A DNA stretch of 64,000 bases from an uncultured Carboxylicivirga sp. (GTDB lineage: Bacteria > Bacteroidota > Bacteroidia > Bacteroidales > Marinilabiliaceae), in NCBI RefSeq assembly GCF_963674565.1, contig NZ_OY771430.1, forward strand, positions 62,001 through 126,000, in the 5' to 3' direction. Shown here piece after piece: positions 1 through 9,169 of this stretch (positions within the stretch are counted from its first letter, which is position 1; each line of letters begins with the position of its first letter). The notes under the pieces are model-generated. The model did not search any database, was not told the origin of the DNA, and worked only from the letters and a program-made list of their open reading frames with translations. Position numbers and translations under genes: made by a program.

Positions 1-1
1 T

Positions 2-1150
2 CCGGAAGCAAAACTTGAGGAAGAATTAATTGTTCGACCAACTTCAGAAACGATTATCTGGAATACATATAAAAACTGGATTCAATCATACCGTGATCTT
101 CCAATTAAATGTAACCAATGGGCAAACGTTGTTAGGTGGGAGATGCGTACGCGTTTATTTTTGAGAACAGCGGAATTTTTATGGCAGGAAGGTCATACGG
201 CTCACTCTACCAAAGAAGAGGCAATTGAAGAGACAGAAACAATGATCAATGTTTATGCCGAGTTTGCTGAGAAATTTATGGCTGTTCCGGTTATTCAAGG
301 ATTTAAGACTGCCAGTGAACGCTTCGCAGGTGCATTGGAGACTTATACCATTGAGGCCTTAATGCAGGATGGAAAGGCTTTGCAGTCAGGAACATCTCAT
401 TTTCTTGGACAGAATTTTGCTAAAGCTTTCGATGTGAAGTTTGCAAGCAAAGAAGGAAAAGAAGATTATGTTTGGGCTACATCATGGGGAGTTTCAACTC
501 GTTTAATGGGAGCCTTAATCATGGCTCACTCTGATGATAATGGATTAGTGTTGCCTCCGAAATTGGCTCCTATTCAGGTTGTTATTGTTCCAATTTATCG
601 TAAGGATGAAGAATTGGAAAAAATAAAGGTTGTTGCTGAAGAAATCAAATCAAAGCTGATAGCTAAAGGGGTAGATGTTAAATTTGATTTCAGTGATAAT
701 AAAAAACCTGGATGGAAATTTGCCGAATATGAATTGAAAGGTGTTCCTGTTCGTCTGGCCATTGGACCTAGAGATATTGAAAATGGTACAGTGGAATTAG
801 CCCGTCGTGATACACTTTCAAAAGAAACAATTTCAATGGAGGGCATTGATGAGCATATTGTAAACCTTTTGGATGAGATTCAGGAGAACATTTATAATAA
901 AGCAATTGACTTCAGATCTGAAAATACAACTCCGGTTGAATCATACGATGAGTTTAAGAAAGTATTGAACGAAAAAGGCGGATTTATTTTGGCTCATTGG
1001 GATGGTACTGAGGAAACAGAAAAACGCATTAAGGATGAAACAAAGGCAACTATCCGTTGTATTCCATTGGATCAACCTGATGAAGAAGGTATTTGTATGG
1101 TTACAGGTAAACCTTCGACTAAAAGAGTTTTGTTTGCAAGAGCATATTAA
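2..1150 (+). CDS. proS: Prolyl-tRNA synthetase, C-terminal part (5' end outside window)
   Basis: This cytoplasmic class II synthetase charges tRNA-Pro with proline. The reading frame is already open at base 2, well before the first internal ATG at 143, so the gene enters from the left edge. Visible parts are the motif 2 region ([20 protein letters not shown] followed by GHTAH), the catalytic-domain continuation with [10 protein letters not shown], the anticodon-binding domain ([11 protein letters not shown] onwards) and a C-terminal extension ending in VLFARAY. The terminal Tyr and the lack of an editing insertion in the visible part fit the archaeal/eukaryote-like ProRS that Bacteroidota carry. 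A hairpin terminator follows 25 bases after the stop. The identity is very secure; only the missing N-terminus limits the call. Confidence 0.97.
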   Translation, partial: PEAKLEEELIVRPTSETIIWNTYKNWIQSYRDLPIKCNQWANVVRWEMRTRLFLRTAEFLWQEGHTAHSTKEEAIEETETMINVYAEFAEKFMAVPVIQGFKTASERFAGALETYTIEALMQDGKALQSGTSHFLGQNFAKAFDVKFASKEGKEDYVWATSWGVSTRLMGALIMAHSDDNGLVLPPKLAPIQVVIVPIYRKDEELEKIKVVAEEIKSKLIAKGVDVKFDFSDNKKPGWKFAEYELKGVPVRLAIGPRDIENGTVELARRDTLSKETISMEGIDEHIVNLLDEIQENIYNKAIDFRSENTTPVESYDEFKKVLNEKGGFILAHWDGTEETEKRIKDETKATIRCIPLDQPDEEGICMVTGKPSTKRVLFARAY

Positions 1151-1174
1151 GCAATTCATTTAAGCATATACAGA

Positions 1175-1203
1175 GGGAAATCATTTTGATTTCCCTTTTT
1201 TTT
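1175..1203 (+). terminator. Rho-independent terminator after proS
   Basis: GGGAAATCA (1175-1183) pairs perfectly with TGATTTCCC (1187-1195) across a TTT loop and is followed by eight T residues. It separates proS from the next gene. Confidence 0.85.
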
Positions 1204-1238
1204 GGCTTTATTTATAGGGTTAATAAAAACAGCTGAAT

Positions 1239-1931
1239 ATGAATCCAGATAATAAAATTCCCCAGGCCATTGTGCAATTGCTTAATTCTAAAGCAGTGGT
1301 TAAGCAGGATGTATATGCATCTACACATCGCTATTTTGAAATGTTGAAAGATGTGTTGAAAGAAGTTGTTGAAATATATAATCCACAGGTTCAACCTAAT
1401 GATCAGCGTTTAGAGCTTGCTTATACCGATAAAGGAGAGTTTGTGGTTCAACTGAAGGTGGCAGGCGATGTGCTGGTTTTTCATATGCATACCAATGCTT
1501 TTGTGTTTGATCGTGATCATGAAGTCTGGAAAAGTGAATACGTCACCAACAATTTAACGAATGCCTATTGTGGTGTAATTAATATTTATAATTTCTTACA
1601 TGATTCATTCAGATATAATCGTTTGAATGATTTGGGCTATTTGATAGCCAGGGTATTTATTAATAAAGACGGGCATTATTTTGTAGAAGGTAAAAGACAG
1701 AAAGGTACCGGCATTAATCATTTTGGAACATCGGTAATGAATGAAGAAAACTGGAAACAGATTGTTGAAACAGCTGTTTTATATGCGTTGGAGTTTGACT
1801 TACTGGTGCCGCCGTATGATGATATGAAGATTATTTCATTGATGCAAATGACGGATGAGATGCTTAATTCCAGAATGAGAACCGGTAAACGCCTTGGTTT
1901 TATCTACAATTCGGATGATGTAAAACAGTAA
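1239..1931 (+). CDS. Conserved hypothetical protein, soluble, 230 aa
   Basis: I do not recognise this family. The protein has no signal peptide or membrane segment, so it is probably cytoplasmic. It is mixed alpha/beta with a beta-rich stretch around residues 60-100 (ELAYTDKGEFVVQLKVAG) and many aromatic residues in the middle (GVINIYNFLHDSFRYNRLND). It starts 36 bases after the proS terminator and ends 12 bases before pepT, so it is probably co-transcribed with pepT. Good coding character, a single ATG start and tight spacing make it a real gene. I suspect a Bacteroidota-restricted conserved protein, but no function can be inferred. Confidence 0.75.
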   Translation: MNPDNKIPQAIVQLLNSKAVVKQDVYASTHRYFEMLKDVLKEVVEIYNPQVQPNDQRLELAYTDKGEFVVQLKVAGDVLVFHMHTNAFVFDRDHEVWKSEYVTNNLTNAYCGVINIYNFLHDSFRYNRLNDLGYLIARVFINKDGHYFVEGKRQKGTGINHFGTSVMNEENWKQIVETAVLYALEFDLLVPPYDDMKIISLMQMTDEMLNSRMRTGKRLGFIYNSDDVKQ

Positions 1932-1943
1932 CAAGAATATATA

Positions 1944-3170
1944 ATGAATAATTTATTAGATCGATTTTTAGGGTATGTTGAGATAGATACCCAATCGGAT
2001 TCAGATACAGGATTAACACCCTCAACACCCGGACAAATGGTGTTTGCAGAGTTTTTGGCTGATGAGTTGCAATCAGTTGGCTTAAGTGATGTGGAAGTTG
2101 ATAATAATGGGTATGTTATGGCAACCCTGCCGGCAACAACAGATGATGATGTGCCAGTTATTGGATTTATTGCACATATGGATACCAGTCCTGATTTTAG
2201 TGGTCGTCATGTTAAACCTCAAGTGATTAGTAATTATCAGGGAGGTGATATTGTTTTAAATAAGGATGAAGAAATAGTATTAAAAGTTACAGATTTTCCT
2301 GAAGTTGAAAAGTACATTGGTCAGGATTTGGTGGTTACAGACGGAACCACCTTGTTAGGTGCTGATGATAAGGCTGGAGTTGCAGAAATTGTTACTGCAA
2401 TGGAATATCTTCTGGCACATCCCGAAATTAAACATGGTAAGATTCGTATCTGTTTCACTCCGGATGAAGAGATTGGTGCTGGTGCTGATCATTTTGATGT
2501 GAAAAAATTCGGAGCTGAGTTTGCTTACACAATGGATGGATCAGAACTGGGAGAATTGGAGTTTGAGAATTTTAATGCTGCCTATGCTAAATTAACTATT
2601 CATGGTCGCATGGTACATCCAGGTTATGCAAAGCGAAAAATGCGTAATTCAATACGTATTGCCAATCAGATTATGACCATGTTACCTCGCCACGAAACTC
2701 CGGAACATACTGAAGGTTATGAAGGATTCTATCATCTAATGTCTTTCAATGGTGATGTTGAAAAAACGGAGATGATGTATATTATCCGTGATTTTAAGAA
2801 AGATCGTTTTGAAGATCGTAAAAAAGAATTGGAGCATCTTATTCGTAAGATTAATTCGGAGTATGGTGAAGGTACTGCCGATATTGAAATGAAGGATCAA
2901 TATTATAATATGCGCGAAAAGGTTGAGCCGGTGATGTATGTCGTTGATTTTGCCAAACAAGCCATGGAAGAATTGGGTATTAAACCTAATGTTAAACCAA
3001 TCAGAGGTGGAACAGATGGAGCTCGTTTGTCATATATGGGATTACCAACTCCGAATATTTTTGCAGGAGGACATAACTTTCACGGACGTTTTGAATTCGT
3101 TCCGGTTCAGAGTATGATGAAAGCTACAGAAGTCATTGTTAAGATATCTGAATTAGTGGCAAAAAAATAA
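1944..3170 (+). CDS. pepT: Peptidase T (tripeptide aminopeptidase, M20 family)
   Basis: This cytosolic zinc aminopeptidase releases the N-terminal residue of tripeptides. At 408 aa it has the usual family length. All M20 landmarks are visible: [10 protein letters not shown] (metal ligand His78, catalytic Asp80), [11 protein letters not shown] (bridging Asp), the [11 protein letters not shown]lu pair (catalytic base and ligand), [19 protein letters not shown] (ligand Asp), GGTDGARLS and the C-terminal [11 protein letters not shown]is. The dimerisation lid domain sits between roughly residues 205 and 320. It follows the unknown gene by 12 bases. The PepT call is preferred over other M20 peptidases because of the [11 protein letters not shown] and GGHNFHG signatures. 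Confidence 0.96.
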   Translation: MNNLLDRFLGYVEIDTQSDSDTGLTPSTPGQMVFAEFLADELQSVGLSDVEVDNNGYVMATLPATTDDDVPVIGFIAHMDTSPDFSGRHVKPQVISNYQGGDIVLNKDEEIVLKVTDFPEVEKYIGQDLVVTDGTTLLGADDKAGVAEIVTAMEYLLAHPEIKHGKIRICFTPDEEIGAGADHFDVKKFGAEFAYTMDGSELGELEFENFNAAYAKLTIHGRMVHPGYAKRKMRNSIRIANQIMTMLPRHETPEHTEGYEGFYHLMSFNGDVEKTEMMYIIRDFKKDRFEDRKKELEHLIRKINSEYGEGTADIEMKDQYYNMREKVEPVMYVVDFAKQAMEELGIKPNVKPIRGGTDGARLSYMGLPTPNIFAGGHNFHGRFEFVPVQSMMKATEVIVKISELVAKK

Positions 3171-3310
3171 ATGGAAAGTTGAACAACAGCATTTTTGTTT
3201 TGTTTGAGTTAGTGGTTGAAGCATATTCATTTGATTTGAAGAGCAGAAACTAAATAGAATTGACTCTAATTTGGATAAAATAATTAACTAACATTTAAAC
3301 GTATAAAATT

Positions 3311-3943
3311 ATGGCTGTATTAGTTGGAAAGAAAGCTCCTTCATTTAGTGCCAGCGCTGTTGTTAAGGGTGGCGAGATTGTAGAAAATTTTTCTTTGGAT
3401 CAATTTCTGGGTAAGAAATATGTAATTCTTTATTTCTATCCTGCAGATTTTACTTTTGTTTGTCCTACAGAAATCCTTGCTTTTCAGGATAAGATGGCTG
3501 ATTTCGAAAGCCGAAATGTTGAAGTTGTCGGAGTTTCAGTTGATTCAGAATTTTCTCATTGGAAATGGTTGCAAACTGATTTGAAAGATGGTGGTATTAA
3601 AGGTGTGAAATATCCTTTGGTTGCCGATAACAGCAAAACTATTTCTGAAAATTATGATGTTTTGGCTGGTGAGTATGATTATAATGATGACGGTCAAATT
3701 GTTTTTAGCGGAACACCAATGGCCTATCGTGGATTATTCTTAATTGATAAGGATGGAGTAGTTCGTCATCAGGTTGTGAATGATATGCCATTAGGTCGTA
3801 GTGTTGATGAGGCTATTCGTATGGTTGATGCACTTCAGTTCTTTGAAGAAAATGGTGAAGTTTGTCCTGCAGACTGGCATAAAGGTGATAAAGGATTGAA
3901 AGCAACTCAGGAAGGAATTGCTGACTTTCTTGGAAGTAAATAA
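3311..3943 (+). CDS. Peroxiredoxin, typical 2-Cys (AhpC/Prx1 type)
   Basis: This cytosolic thiol peroxidase reduces hydrogen peroxide, organic hydroperoxides and probably peroxynitrite. The peroxidatic cysteine is Cys51 in FYPADFTFVCPTE, and the resolving cysteine is about residue 185 in GEVCPADW, so this is a typical 2-Cys enzyme. At 210 aa it is longer than E. coli AhpC (187 aa) and carries the WHKGDKGLK tail of the Prx1-like subgroup. A GG-I-K-G segment near residue 95 resembles the GGxG insertion linked to overoxidation-sensitive enzymes, but no C-terminal YF helix is present. No ahpF lies next to it. It is monocistronic, with its own terminator just downstream. Confidence 0.93.
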   Translation: MAVLVGKKAPSFSASAVVKGGEIVENFSLDQFLGKKYVILYFYPADFTFVCPTEILAFQDKMADFESRNVEVVGVSVDSEFSHWKWLQTDLKDGGIKGVKYPLVADNSKTISENYDVLAGEYDYNDDGQIVFSGTPMAYRGLFLIDKDGVVRHQVVNDMPLGRSVDEAIRMVDALQFFEENGEVCPADWHKGDKGLKATQEGIADFLGSK

Positions 3944-3963
3944 TTTATCACACTATATTGTAT

Positions 3964-3991
3964 AAAGCACCTCTTTAGAGGTGCTTTTTTT
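3964..3991 (+). terminator. Rho-independent terminator after the peroxiredoxin gene
   Basis: AAAGCACCTC (3964-3973) pairs with GAGGTGCTTT (3978-3987) across a TTTA loop, followed by a T-run. It is placed 20 bases after the peroxiredoxin stop codon. Confidence 0.9.
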
Positions 3992-4186
3992 ATGTTTTAA
4001 CTTGTACAAAATTCCATAAGGATAGATAAATATACTTAACAATAGAGTGTTATAGATAAAAAAGTTATTGGATATACTTCAAAAAATAAACTAAGTAAGA
4101 TGACTTTGTAAAAAAAAATCAAAAAGATTTGTTAATAAAAATATATAAATGTAAATTTATCTTATCATTTGTGTTAATCTAACTTT

Positions 4187-5422
4187 ATGAGTCATCTAAA
4201 TCTTGATACTGAGGTTATTGGTCAATTAGAAGGTGTTGAGAAGAAAAAGTATTTATTAAAAATACGTATTCTTAAGGCATTATATATTAATGGTCCACAA
4301 CCTATTTCCTGGATATGTAAAGAAACAAAAGTAAGCTCTCCCAATGCAATGAGTGTTTTGAATGAAATGCTTGGTAGAAATATATTGGAAAAGAAAGGAT
4401 TTGGGAAGTCGATAGGAGGTAGGAAGCCTGATTTATATGGTTTTGTTGCTGATAGTCTTTTTGTTGTGGCTGTTGAATTAAGTGTATACCAAATGCGGAT
4501 TACAATATTTAATGCCATAAATAAACAAATTATCAAGGCTAATGAATATTCCATTTATTTGGATAATAGTAAAAGTACACTTGAATTTATAATAGAAAAG
4601 ATTGATTTATTTATTGATAAGGTAAAAATTGACAGGAAAAAGTTACTGGGAATTGGAATAAGTATGCCTGGTTTGATTGACTCCATTAATGGAATAAATT
4701 ATACATTCTTAAATATTGATAATCGCTCTATCTCAAAAATTATTGAAAAGAGAATTGGCAGACCTGTTTTTATTGAAAATGATGCTAAAGCAATGGCATT
4801 AGCTGAATTTGTTTTAGGAAAGGAAGAAAATACAAATGATCTGCTTCTTTTATTCCTGGATATGGGAATTGGATTAGGTATGATTTTAAATGGTCAATTG
4901 TATAGAGGAAGTTCAGGTTTTGCTGGTGAGTTCAGTCATATTCCAATTGTTGATAATGGTAAATTATGTGGTTGTGGCAAAATCGGTTGCCTGCAAACAG
5001 TTGCTTCGGGTATTAATGTTCTTTCTATGATTGAAGAAGGAGTTGAAAAAGGAATTACCTCTGTTCATTTAGATGAGAGCGATAAAAAACAGAAATATAA
5101 GGAATTAGAAAAAGTGATAAATGCTGCAATTGAAGGAGATCAATATGCAATAAAAATTCTTGATGAAACTGGTAAAAACCTTGGAAAAGGAATATCAACT
5201 CTGATTCAATTGTTTAATCCTGAGTATATCATTTTAAGTGGTGTTTTATCTGAATCAGGTGATTTAATTACCAATTCAATTAAGCAAGGAATCAATACAC
5301 ATACTATGAAGCAAATCAGAGAGAATACCAAAATAAAAATTAGTGAATTTGGAAAGGATTTGGCTCTTTATGGTGCTTTAGCAATAGTGATGCAGAATAT
5401 TTTTGAAGAATTCTTTAATTAG
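4187..5422 (+). CDS. ROK-family transcriptional regulator
   Basis: This is a sugar-responsive DNA-binding regulator of the NagC/Mlc/XylR type. A winged helix-turn-helix occupies about residues 25-80 (ISWICKETKVSSPNAMSVLN), followed by a ROK sugar-kinase fold. Visible in the latter are IGISMPG, FIENDAKAMALAEF, LDMGIGLGMILNGQLYRGS, GEFSHIPI and the zinc-binding motif CGCGKIGCLQT, in which the usual Glu after the last Cys position is Gln. The gene lies directly upstream of a SusC/SusD pair in the same direction, separated by a 322-base spacer with hairpins. The likely role is sugar-controlled expression of that transporter (inference). The inducer cannot be read from the sequence. Confidence 0.9.
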   Translation: MSHLNLDTEVIGQLEGVEKKKYLLKIRILKALYINGPQPISWICKETKVSSPNAMSVLNEMLGRNILEKKGFGKSIGGRKPDLYGFVADSLFVVAVELSVYQMRITIFNAINKQIIKANEYSIYLDNSKSTLEFIIEKIDLFIDKVKIDRKKLLGIGISMPGLIDSINGINYTFLNIDNRSISKIIEKRIGRPVFIENDAKAMALAEFVLGKEENTNDLLLLFLDMGIGLGMILNGQLYRGSSGFAGEFSHIPIVDNGKLCGCGKIGCLQTVASGINVLSMIEEGVEKGITSVHLDESDKKQKYKELEKVINAAIEGDQYAIKILDETGKNLGKGISTLIQLFNPEYIILSGVLSESGDLITNSIKQGINTHTMKQIRENTKIKISEFGKDLALYGALAIVMQNIFEEFFN

Positions 5423-5744
5423 AATTTATAAACAGTATTAATCTTAGTAACTAAATTTTGTAACATGTTGGTATATATTAAGATATATTGACTTTTTAAC
5501 GATGGTGAGTTAAATTTATGTTTTTCTTTCACCAGCTTTTATTTTTATGTAAATTTATGTATAAAAATGTTATAAAAATAAAAACTGAACGTGCGCAGAA
5601 TAGAAAGTTCAATCTCAATAAAACTATAAGAATAGATCAGTAAATGTGATTATTACAAAAACAGGAGAATGTTGACGCATCCTCCTGCTAAGATATAAAC
5701 ATCCAATTCGCAGTTGGATATTTGTTAACCTTCAATACAAAATT
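5423..5744 (+). promoter_or_regulatory. Intergenic leader before susC, with two hairpins
   Basis: This 322-base gap between the ROK gene and susC contains no gene. Its 3' part has two stem-loops. CAGGAGAATG (5662-5671) pairs with CATCCTCCTG (5678-5687) with one mismatch, and ATCCAA (5701-5706) pairs with TTGGAT (5714-5719) and ends 25 bases before the susC ATG. Neither has a T-run, so they look like 5'UTR structure or operator rather than terminators. No clean TAnnTTTG promoter box was found here. Whether the stem-loops bind ROK protein, an sRNA or nothing cannot be told. Confidence 0.45.
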
Positions 5745-8700
5745 ATGAAAAAAAATGCAGAAAGTTTCTGTGTAGGGAGTCATAGTACTTCCTATAATAA
5801 AACAATAGGGATTTTTCTACTTTTCTTATTGTTTGTTTGGTCAGGCTTCGGGCCTCTCATGGCAAATTCTTCTAATTCACTTCAACAAGGCTTTAAAATA
5901 ACCGGTAAGGTTATAGATTCTAATGGCAGCCCATTGCCAGGAGTGAATGTATTTGAGCAAAATAATCCTACACATGGTGTGATTACGGGAGTTGATGGAA
6001 CCTATTTCATTGAAGTTGACTCATCAGATGATATCCTGGTATTTTCATTTATTGGATTTGACACACAGGAGATTGGTGTGGCAGGAAGAAATACTATCGA
6101 TGTTGTTCTTATTGAGGAAATAACTGATTTAGACGAAGTAGTTGTAACGGCTTTGGGTATTAAAAAGGAGCGAAAAGCCCTTGGTTATGCTATTAGCTCC
6201 ATTAAAGCCGATGAACTGGTGAAAAGTGGTATTCCTGTCAATCCACTTACATCTTTATATGGAAAGGCAGCTGGAGTAAAAATTTCAGGAACAGCCAATG
6301 GTCCTACAGGTGGTATGATAATCAATATCAGAAACTCTGTTTCTTTAACAGAGAGTTCATCCACACGTCCATTGTTTGTAGTCGATGGTATTCCAATCTT
6401 TGATGAGAATTCAGGAATGAACAGGAACGACAGAGATGGTCGTGACAGGGGTACAGGAATTAATGATATCAACGCAGAAGATATCGAATCAGTTGAAATA
6501 TTAAAAGGAGCCAAAGCATCTGTATTATATGGTCATGCTGGGGCAAATGGTGTAGTACTGATTACTACCAAATCAGGTAAGAGTAAGAAAGGTTTTGGAG
6601 TGGATGTATCATCCAGTTATACTTGGGATAATACTGCCTATGTGCCAGAACTTCAGAATGAGTTTGGAACAGGTAATACCTTGGCGGTTGAAAGTCTTGA
6701 TGCTGATTTAACAGATGAAGACGGGTTTAAATATCAAATGATTGATGGAGTAAAAACACCTGTGTATTGGGGTTCTGGAGGAGCTGCCGGTTGGGGACCA
6801 AAAATGGATGGTCGTCAGATTTTGTGGTGGGATGGAGAGATGCGTTCTTATTCTCCGCAACCAGATAATTATAAAGAATTGTTCAGAACAGGGCATTTGA
6901 TGACCAATAGTGTAGCTCTTTCAAACGCTGGTGAAGTGGGAAGTTTCCGTTTTTCATATACTAACAAAGATTATACAAGTACCATTATTGGAGCAGATCA
7001 ACAAAACCATTCCTTAAGCTTTAATGGTAATATAAACGTCTCAAAAAGAATTCAATTAGGATACATTAGTAATTATTATTACACTTTCAATCACAATGCT
7101 CCTTTCCGTATGCAGGATGAACTGGTAACCTATGGTGTTCACCGGGATATGAAACCAGAATTATGGAAAGAGAATATTGTTGATGAAACAGGTATTTACT
7201 GGTATTTCAGAGACAAAGAGCGTTCAGAAGCTGCTGGTCAGCAAGCCGGACAAATAGGCGCAAACTACTTCTGGAATCAGACCCAAAATGCCTTTGATGA
7301 AGAAAGACATCACTTGCTTCAATCAGCTAACTTAAATGTCGATTTTACCGATTGGCTATCACTTTCATTACGTTCTGGATTTGATATGACCCGTAAATTA
7401 AATGAAGTGAAAAAGAAAGTGATGCGACCATTGACTGAAGATCCAACACAGGGGTATTACTCAGTTGAAGAAAGAAATATTCTAAAGTTGACTAATCAGG
7501 CCTTATTAAACTTTGATAGGAAACTAAATGATGATTTTCGTTTGTCAGGATTTATTGGTGGAGTGTATGAGTATGGAATGGATCGTAACTTAAAGTCTCT
7601 TACCCAGGAATTTTTAATTGAAAATCATTTTGCTCTGGATAATTCACGAAAAGATGTAAAATCAGAAGGTAGTGGAGGTAGAGAATCTTATAAACTGTAT
7701 GGTGTTCTTGCATCTGCACAAGTGGCATTCAGGGATTATTTGTATGTTGAATTGCAAGGAAGAAATGACTGGTCGAGTATATTACCTCCTGCAAACAACA
7801 GTTATTTCTATCCTGGAGCAAGTGTTTCATGGATTGCAAGCGAATCGTTGGATTTACCAGATGTAATCAAGTATGCTAAGGTGCGTGCTTCTTATGCTGA
7901 TGTCGGTCGACCTGGTCCTCCTTATTTTGGTAACCTTAATTTTAATTTGAGTAGCTACAATGGAATACCATATCAAACAGTATCAAGCAGCATGCCTCCA
8001 GTTGATTTTGCGAAAGCCATTGCTGAAGGTAAATTTCCAGAAGAAAACCTGAAGCCTGAAAGAAAAAGGGAAATTGAATTAGGTTTTGAAATGAGCATGT
8101 TTCAGCAAAATCGTTTAGGAATTGATTTCGCATGGTTTAAGGCCAATACCTATGATCAAATAATGGGATTACAGGTTCCGGCTTCTTCTGGTGTTGATAA
8201 AATTATTACCAATGCCGGTGATATTCAAAATAATGGTATTGAACTTCAATTGACAGGTAAACCTGTTATGGTTAATGATTTTGTCTGGAGTATGACACTT
8301 AATCTGGCAAAATATAAAACTGAAATAAAGGAACTTGCCGAAGGAATTGATGTTTATCCTTTGTGGGGTGTTACAGGAGCTAACAGGATTGCAAAAGTTG
8401 GAGGAGAATATGGTGAGTATTATATAAATCCATGGTTAAGAGACGAAAATGGTAATCTTGTGGTAGGATCAAACGGTGTATATGAGTTTGATACTGAAAA
8501 TTCAAAGAAAGTCGGTAAAGAATTACCAGATGTTTTAGGTGGTTTCAATACTAATTTTGAGTACAAAGGTTTTATGCTTGATTTTGATTTTGACTTCCAG
8601 TTTGGTGGTACTCTTATTTCTCAGACAAATATGTATTTGCGCGGTAATGGAACAGGTATTGAGTCTTTAAAATACAGAGATGAAGCCAGAGGTGGTTTAC

Positions 8701-9158
8701 CTTATTATATTGATGTGGATGGTAACAGAAACTTGCTGGATTCTCATAGTGCTGCAGCTCCATCTGATTCTAAATATGGATGGATCTTCCATGATGGAGT
8801 TATTCTGCCAGGTGTAAAAGCTGATGGAACAACTAATGATATCCTGATTAATGCACAGCAATATTACGAAAGAACCTATTGGCAAGGATATATGGATGTA
8901 ACTGAAGATGTGGTTTTCAAGAGTGATTACCTATCTCTACGTCGAATCACCTTTGCTTATGCATTGCCTAAGAGCTTGTTGGATAAAACATTCCTTAATA
9001 CTGCACGTATTGCTGTTTTTGGAAATAACATAGCCTATTTGTATAAAGATATTCCAAATGTTACTCCAGAGTCATTTGCCGGTACTAACGAATTTACTGA
9101 ATACTCGGGATTACCTGGTGTGAGAAGTTTTGGTCTTGAAGTTAAATTAGGTTTTTAA
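5745..9158 (+). CDS. SusC/RagA-type TonB-dependent outer-membrane transporter
   Basis: This outer-membrane beta-barrel imports oligomeric nutrients with its SusD partner, powered by TonB. The N-terminus has a long, slightly unusual signal region (hydrophobic FLLFLLFVWSGFGPLMA at about residues 24-40). A carboxypeptidase-D-like domain follows at about 48-125 (GKVIDSNGSPLPGVNVFEQN), then the SusC signature TDLDEVVVTALGIKKERKAL, a plug domain (ending ILKGAKASVLYGHAGANGVV, then ITTKSGK) and a 22-strand-type barrel finishing VRSFGLEVKLGF. At 1137 aa it has normal SusC size. It overlaps nothing and is followed within 11 bases by the SusD gene. No glycoside hydrolase, sulfatase or peptidase gene adjoins the pair, so the substrate is unknown. 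Confidence 0.96.
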   Translation: MKKNAESFCVGSHSTSYNKTIGIFLLFLLFVWSGFGPLMANSSNSLQQGFKITGKVIDSNGSPLPGVNVFEQNNPTHGVITGVDGTYFIEVDSSDDILVFSFIGFDTQEIGVAGRNTIDVVLIEEITDLDEVVVTALGIKKERKALGYAISSIKADELVKSGIPVNPLTSLYGKAAGVKISGTANGPTGGMIINIRNSVSLTESSSTRPLFVVDGIPIFDENSGMNRNDRDGRDRGTGINDINAEDIESVEILKGAKASVLYGHAGANGVVLITTKSGKSKKGFGVDVSSSYTWDNTAYVPELQNEFGTGNTLAVESLDADLTDEDGFKYQMIDGVKTPVYWGSGGAAGWGPKMDGRQILWWDGEMRSYSPQPDNYKELFRTGHLMTNSVALSNAGEVGSFRFSYTNKDYTSTIIGADQQNHSLSFNGNINVSKRIQLGYISNYYYTFNHNAPFRMQDELVTYGVHRDMKPELWKENIVDETGIYWYFRDKERSEAAGQQAGQIGANYFWNQTQNAFDEERHHLLQSANLNVDFTDWLSLSLRSGFDMTRKLNEVKKKVMRPLTEDPTQGYYSVEERNILKLTNQALLNFDRKLNDDFRLSGFIGGVYEYGMDRNLKSLTQEFLIENHFALDNSRKDVKSEGSGGRESYKLYGVLASAQVAFRDYLYVELQGRNDWSSILPPANNSYFYPGASVSWIASESLDLPDVIKYAKVRASYADVGRPGPPYFGNLNFNLSSYNGIPYQTVSSSMPPVDFAKAIAEGKFPEENLKPERKREIELGFEMSMFQQNRLGIDFAWFKANTYDQIMGLQVPASSGVDKIITNAGDIQNNGIELQLTGKPVMVNDFVWSMTLNLAKYKTEIKELAEGIDVYPLWGVTGANRIAKVGGEYGEYYINPWLRDENGNLVVGSNGVYEFDTENSKKVGKELPDVLGGFNTNFEYKGFMLDFDFDFQFGGTLISQTNMYLRGNGTGIESLKYRDEARGGLPYYIDVDGNRNLLDSHSAAAPSDSKYGWIFHDGVILPGVKADGTTNDILINAQQYYERTYWQGYMDVTEDVVFKSDYLSLRRITFAYALPKSLLDKTFLNTARIAVFGNNIAYLYKDIPNVTPESFAGTNEFTEYSGLPGVRSFGLEVKLGF

Positions 9159-9169
9159 AATTGTTTATC

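Noticed and set aside
4222..4554. A 110-aa minus-strand frame inside the ROK gene
   Set aside because: It is antisense to conserved ROK helix-turn-helix coding sequence and has no start context or domain; a shadow frame.
5662..5719. A riboswitch in the susC leader
   Set aside because: Only two simple stem-loops are visible, with no recognisable conserved core or expression platform.
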